DNA from: an uncultured Myxococcales bacterium
Lineage (GTDB): Bacteria > Myxococcota > Myxococcia > Myxococcales > Myxococcaceae
Length of the DNA: 64,000 nucleotides
Direction of reading: 5' to 3'
NCBI GenBank assembly: GCA_937980205.1
Contig: CALJKW010000025.1
Coordinates: 1 to 64,000 of the forward strand
This document shows, one piece after another, positions 60,671 to 64,000 of the stretch; the stretch's first letter is position 1, and every line of letters starts with the position of its first letter. The notes beneath the pieces were generated by a model. The model was not told where the DNA came from. It saw only the letters and a list, made by a program, of their open reading frames with translations, and did not search any database. The position numbers and the translations under genes were made by a program.

Positions 60671-61195
60671 TCATTTCCGTTCCACGAACACCGAGAGGAA
60701 CTTGTCGAACATTGTCCGCTCGTCGAAGCGCGCGACGCTCTTGCGCGGCTCCGGCTCGCGCTCCACGAAGACGGACAGGAACCGGCTGAGCACCTGCGTG
60801 CCGCTGATGGCCGCCGCCGGCGGCGGAGCGAACCGCGCCTGCTGAAGCGCCACCTTCAGCAGCGGCAGCCGCGAGGTCCGCGGGCTCGCCATGATGAGCC
60901 GCCACCGCTCCTCGAGGTGCGACGACTTGCGCGGCTCGACCGGCGCCGGTGCCGGAGCCCCGAGCTCCGTCTGGCAGTTGTAGCAGGCGTCCGCGTAGCT
61001 CGAGTTCTGCGCGCCGCACACGGGGCACAGCCGGAACATCTGCTCGGGCCGCTTCTCCGCCACGTCGATGACGAGGCCCGACCGCCGCGCCTCGGCCTGG
61101 AACCGCGCCGCGAACGCCGCCGACGTCCGCACCTGCGGCGCCGCGCCCGGCTTCGCGGCGGCGAGAATGGCCGTGACGCGCTGCTCGAGGCCCAT
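60671..61195 (-). CDS. zinc-ribbon protein with duplicated FLSVFVER peptide, coupled to AAA+ ATPase
   Basis: A 174-aa protein whose ATG (61195) overlaps the ATPase stop (TGATG). A helical N-terminus (about 1-50) precedes a zinc ribbon with Cys57, 60, 71 and 74 (CPVCGAQNSSYADACYNC). After a Pro-rich linker, the octapeptide FLSVFVER occurs at 139-146 and again at 166-173, at the very C-terminus. The underlying DNA copies are not identical, so the peptide is under protein-level selection or was duplicated long ago. It is not a family I recognise; the duplicated peptide may dock with a partner such as the ATPase. Confidence 0.85.
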   Translation of the reverse strand: MGLEQRVTAILAAAKPGAAPQVRTSAAFAARFQAEARRSGLVIDVAEKRPEQMFRLCPVCGAQNSSYADACYNCQTELGAPAPAPVEPRKSSHLEERWRLIMASPRTSRLPLLKVALQQARFAPPPAAAISGTQVLSRFLSVFVEREPEPRKSVARFDERTMFDKFLSVFVERK

Positions 61196-62712
61196 CAGGT
61201 CGCTCGCCTCGTGCGCAGCTTCGCCCAGTCGCGCAGCCGGGCGATCTCCTCCACCATGGTGCGCGAGAGCGGCACCGTCTCGGTCAGCGCGCGCTCGATG
61301 AGCGGCGTCGACAGCTCCACGCCGTCGGCGAACGCGTCGTACAGGGCGCTGACGATGGCCTGCTCGATCTCCGCGCCGGAGAACCCCTCTGCCGTCGCGG
61401 CGAGCTTCGCGACCTCGAACGCCTCGGGCGCCCGGTGGCGCTTGGCGAGGTGAATGCGGAAGATCTCCTCGCGCTCGCTCGCGGTCGGCAGGTCGATGAA
61501 GAAGATCTCGTCGAAGCGCCCTTTGCGCAGCAGCTCGGGCGGCAGCCCGTCGATGCGGTTCGCGGTGGCGACGACGAACACGGGCGCCGTCTTCTCCTGC
61601 AGCCAGGTGAGCAGCGTGCCGAAGACGCGGGCGGCGACGCCGGTGTCGTTGGCTCCGCCGCCGCTGCCGGCCAGGCCCTTCTCGATCTCGTCGACCCACA
61701 GCACCACCGGCGCGAGGCCCTCGGCGCTCTTGATGGCCTTGCGCACGTTCTCCTCCGACGAGCCGATGAGGCCGGAGAAGATCTTGCCCATGTCGAGCCG
61801 CAGCAGCGGCAGCTTCCACTGCGCGGCGATGGCCTTCGCGGTGAGCGACTTGCCGCAGCCCTGCACGCCGAGCAGCAACAGCCCCTTCGGCTCGGGCAGC
61901 CCGAACTCGCGCGCCGCGTGACCGAACGCGTTCTTGCGCCGGTCGAGCCAGCGCTTGAGCTGCTCGAGGCCGCCGACCGCCGCCAGCGACTCGTCGGAAG
62001 GGAAGTACTCGAGCAGGCCGCTCTTGCGGACGACCTGGCGCTTCTCCTCGAGGATGACGCGCACGTCCGAGACGTCGAGCCGGTTGTCGATGGCGATGGC
62101 CTTCGCGAACGCGTTCTCGGCCTCGGCGAGCGTGAGCCCGTGCGCCGCCTTCACCAGCGCCTCGGCGTCGTCGCGCGTGAGGTGCACCTCCGAGCGGTTG
62201 CTCTTCTTCAAGATGTTGAAGATGTCCTTGAGCAGCTGAAGCAGCTCGTTCGGAGTCGGCAGCGGCACGTCGACGACGCTCACGTCCTTCTCCAGCTCGG
62301 GTGGAATCGTCAGCGTCGGCGAGACGAGCAGCACGCTGGTGAGCCCGACTTTCAGCGCGTGGCCGAGCTCGCGCAGCGCGCGCACCACCGAGGCGTCGTC
62401 GAGGTAGCGGTGGAAGTCCTTCAGCACGACGAGGTTCGAGTCCTTCAGCTCGGCGATGCCCTGCAGCGCGGTGACCGGGTTGCGCGTGTCCTCGGGCCCT
62501 TCCTGCTTGTACTTCGCCGAGCGCAGGCCGCGCGTGATGCTCCACTCCCAGAGCGTCTTGCCGTGGCGCTCGGCGACCTCGGCGACGACGGCGTCGATGC
62601 GCTGCTCTTCGTGGCTCACCAGGTAGATGAGCGGGTACCGCGCGCGGACCATCGTCTCGAGGTCGCGGATGAACTTCGGCGTGGGGTCGGTGGAAGCGGA
62701 AGGCTCACTCAC
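61195..62712 (-). CDS. AAA+ ATPase, Ycf46-like
   Basis: A 505-aa ATPase with no signal peptide or membrane segment. The N-terminal ~240 residues resemble the regulatory part of Ycf46-type proteins (RYPLIYLVSHEEQRIDAVVA). The AAA module has Walker A GVQGCGKS (282-289), Walker B VVLWVDEIE (336-344), sensor-1 VVATANRIDGLP and the arginine-finger region LRKGRFDEIFF. A C-terminal helical lid follows. The GTG start is divergent from an SDR gene across 32 bp. The coupled zinc-ribbon gene suggests a two-component remodelling complex. Confidence 0.93.
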   Translation of the reverse strand: MSEPSASTDPTPKFIRDLETMVRARYPLIYLVSHEEQRIDAVVAEVAERHGKTLWEWSITRGLRSAKYKQEGPEDTRNPVTALQGIAELKDSNLVVLKDFHRYLDDASVVRALRELGHALKVGLTSVLLVSPTLTIPPELEKDVSVVDVPLPTPNELLQLLKDIFNILKKSNRSEVHLTRDDAEALVKAAHGLTLAEAENAFAKAIAIDNRLDVSDVRVILEEKRQVVRKSGLLEYFPSDESLAAVGGLEQLKRWLDRRKNAFGHAAREFGLPEPKGLLLLGVQGCGKSLTAKAIAAQWKLPLLRLDMGKIFSGLIGSSEENVRKAIKSAEGLAPVVLWVDEIEKGLAGSGGGANDTGVAARVFGTLLTWLQEKTAPVFVVATANRIDGLPPELLRKGRFDEIFFIDLPTASEREEIFRIHLAKRHRAPEAFEVAKLAATAEGFSGAEIEQAIVSALYDAFADGVELSTPLIERALTETVPLSRTMVEEIARLRDWAKLRTRRAT

Positions 62713-62744
62713 GCGCCGAAGGCTACGCTACCTTCCCGCGCCGC

Positions 62745-63500
62745 ATGGACCTGGGTTTGTCGCAGAAGCGGGCGCTGGTGACCGGAGGCAGCCGCGGCAT
62801 CGGCCGTGAGATTGCGCGCTGCCTCATGCGCGAGGGCGCGCGCGTGTTCATCACCGCCCGCGGAGAAGACACGCTCGCCGAGACGAAGCGCGAGCTCGGC
62901 GCCGCCGGCGAGGCCTTCGACGTCGCCACCCGCGACGGAGCCGGAAAGGCGGTCGCCGCCGCCGTCGCCGCGCTCGGAGGCCTCGACATTCTCGTGAACA
63001 ACGTCGGCGGCAGCATGGGCTCGGGCGGCTTCGACAAGGCCACCGCCGAGCAGTGGGCGAGCGTGCTCGACTCGAACCTCAACAGCGCGGTGTGGTGCAG
63101 CCAGGCCGCGCTCGAGGTGTTCAAGGCCGGAGGCGGCGGCGCCATCGTGCACGTCAACAGCATCTGCGGGCTCGAGTACTGCAGCAGCGGCCCGTACACC
63201 GCGGCGAAGGCGGCGCTCACCGGCCTGACGAAGGAGATGGGCATCGACCTCGCGAAGCACGGCGTCCGCGTCGTCGGCGTCGCGCCCGGCTCGGTGATGT
63301 TCCCCGGCGGCTCGTGGGACCGCCGCGCGAAGGAGAAGCCCGACGTCGTGCAGCACATGCTGAAGCACGACCTGCCGTGGGGCCGCTTCGGCAAGCCCGA
63401 GGAGATCGCCGAGGTCGTCACCTTCGTCGCCAGCGCGAAGGCGTCGTGGATGACCGGCACCACCGTCGTCGTCGACGGCGGTCAGGGACGGGGCTTCTGA
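62745..63500 (+). CDS. short-chain dehydrogenase/reductase (FabG-like)
   Basis: A 251-aa SDR oxidoreductase. Cofactor motif TGGSRGIG (13-20), NNVGG (about 85-89), catalytic Ser in VNSICGLEYCSS and YTAAK (Tyr/Lys). The C-terminus (SWMTGTTVVVDGGQGRG) is the usual FabG-type end. A 3-oxoacyl-ACP reductase or related sugar/alcohol dehydrogenase; the substrate cannot be fixed. The next gene starts at its stop (TGATG), so they are co-translated. Confidence 0.95.
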   Translation: MDLGLSQKRALVTGGSRGIGREIARCLMREGARVFITARGEDTLAETKRELGAAGEAFDVATRDGAGKAVAAAVAALGGLDILVNNVGGSMGSGGFDKATAEQWASVLDSNLNSAVWCSQAALEVFKAGGGGAIVHVNSICGLEYCSSGPYTAAKAALTGLTKEMGIDLAKHGVRVVGVAPGSVMFPGGSWDRRAKEKPDVVQHMLKHDLPWGRFGKPEEIAEVVTFVASAKASWMTGTTVVVDGGQGRGF

Positions 63501-63967
63501 TGAAGACGCGGTTGAACGCGGCGGGGAACTCGTTTCCCTGGCTGCGCGTCGTGCTCGGCGGCGGCCCGGCCCTGTTCGGGATGTATGGCCTGTGGTTCGA
63601 GTACCGGCGCTGGGAGCTGTTGCACACGTACAAGCCGGGAGACCTCTCCGCGGCGGTGGTGATGGTCGTCGTCGGGACCGCCATCGCCCTCTGGGGCGCG
63701 TGGCGCGTCAAGCACCCGGCGTACTGGGTCGAGCTCGACACCGACGCCCGCACGCTCACGCTGTCGCTCGGCGGGCCGAAGCGCACCGTGCCGTTCAGCG
63801 AGGTCGGCGCGCTCGAGGTGAAGAACGTGCGCGTGCTCACCGGCCGGAAGTACCGCACCTACCCGTGTGTGGTGGCCAGCGGGCTGCCGGACGTGAGGCT
63901 GTACGCCGGGCTGAGCGACGCGAAGGCGAAGCAGTGGAAGGACCAGGTCGAAGCGCTGCTGCGCTGA
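63500..63967 (+). CDS. hypothetical protein with two membrane helices and PH-like tail
   Basis: A 155-aa protein whose ATG overlaps the SDR stop (TGATG). Two helices (about 15-31, LRVVLGGGPALFGMYGL, and about 50-66, AAVVMVVVGTAIALWGA) precede a soluble C-terminus with WVELDTDARTLTLSLGGPKR and SEVGALEVKNVRVLTG. The latter resembles the PH-like bPH_2 domain seen in small membrane proteins. No function known. Confidence 0.82.
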   Translation: MKTRLNAAGNSFPWLRVVLGGGPALFGMYGLWFEYRRWELLHTYKPGDLSAAVVMVVVGTAIALWGAWRVKHPAYWVELDTDARTLTLSLGGPKRTVPFSEVGALEVKNVRVLTGRKYRTYPCVVASGLPDVRLYAGLSDAKAKQWKDQVEALLR

Positions 63968-63970
63968 GGC

Positions 63971-64000
63971 CTACTTCCCGAGCTCGGGCGCTGCGGCGCA
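63971..64000 (-). CDS. possible 3' end of a minus-strand gene, cut by the window edge
   Basis: The last 30 bases read on the minus strand as an open codon series ending CAAAPELGK-stop, with TAG at 63971-63973. It starts 3 bp from the preceding plus-strand stop, as expected for a tightly packed convergent pair. Too short to identify. Confidence 0.25.
   Translation of the reverse strand, partial: CAAAPELGK

Noticed and set aside
1..64000. tRNA, rRNA, insertion sequence, prophage or CRISPR
   Set aside because: No tRNA-like T-loop with flanking stems, no transposase or integrase-like protein and no regularly spaced short repeats were seen by reading.

Overview
The window is very GC-rich, densely coded DNA (roughly 70% GC by eye; start codons often GTG or TTG) and looks like a chromosomal replication-origin region of a myxobacterium or close relative (Myxococcota). 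The taxon is inferred from gene content: two Ser/Thr kinases with PEGA tails, an FHA protein, Cys-rich and beta-propeller lipoproteins, choice-of-anchor-D and Ig-like lipoproteins, a bEBP response regulator, and a myxobacterial-type parS site.

Region 1 (1-12,785) is the origin. On the minus strand lies the classical cluster rpmH-rnpA-yidD-yidC-jag-like-84 aa protein-mnmE, with a perfect 16-bp parS palindrome at the mnmE start codon and a 139-bp tandem repeat beyond mnmE. A 467-bp intergenic region with a same-strand array of DnaA-box-like sites separates rpmH from dnaA on the plus strand. After dnaA come, plus strand and mostly overlapping or close, a membrane-anchored propeller-like protein, a Prx5-type peroxiredoxin, a small membrane protein and a GAF-PAS histidine kinase. 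A Ser/Thr kinase faces them, and its upstream gap carries a second group of DnaA-box-like sites.

Region 2 (12,786-36,700) is mostly envelope and signalling. It holds a Cys-rich propeller lipoprotein; a minus-strand operon with a HEAT-like protein, a YdbH/AsmA-like protein, a YdbL-like lipoprotein and a TolB/TPR protein (a candidate intermembrane lipid-transport cassette); MgtE; a DUF2092 lipoprotein-carrier-like protein with a 69-aa exported partner; an ECF sigma factor; an AraC-type regulator; a second Ser/Thr kinase; an EamA transporter; Maf; and a SOUL haem-binding protein.

Region 3 (36,700-50,700) holds a 1,095-aa lipoprotein with DUF-type beta domains and a vWA domain, an NtrC-type regulator, a membrane metallo-beta-lactamase-fold protein, a histidine kinase coupled to a zinc-ribbon protein, and a three-gene stop/start-coupled operon of a CsgG-like protein and two paralogous Ig-like lipoproteins, followed by a pectinacetylesterase-like lipoprotein.

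Region 4 (50,700-64,000) holds a VapBC toxin-antitoxin pair with a palindromic operator candidate, two short-chain dehydrogenases, an RHH-FHA protein, two large propeller lipoproteins and an AAA+ ATPase coupled to a zinc-ribbon protein with a duplicated C-terminal peptide. I see no rRNA, tRNA, insertion sequence, prophage or CRISPR array. Long antisense open frames are abundant but are codon-bias shadows and are left out.
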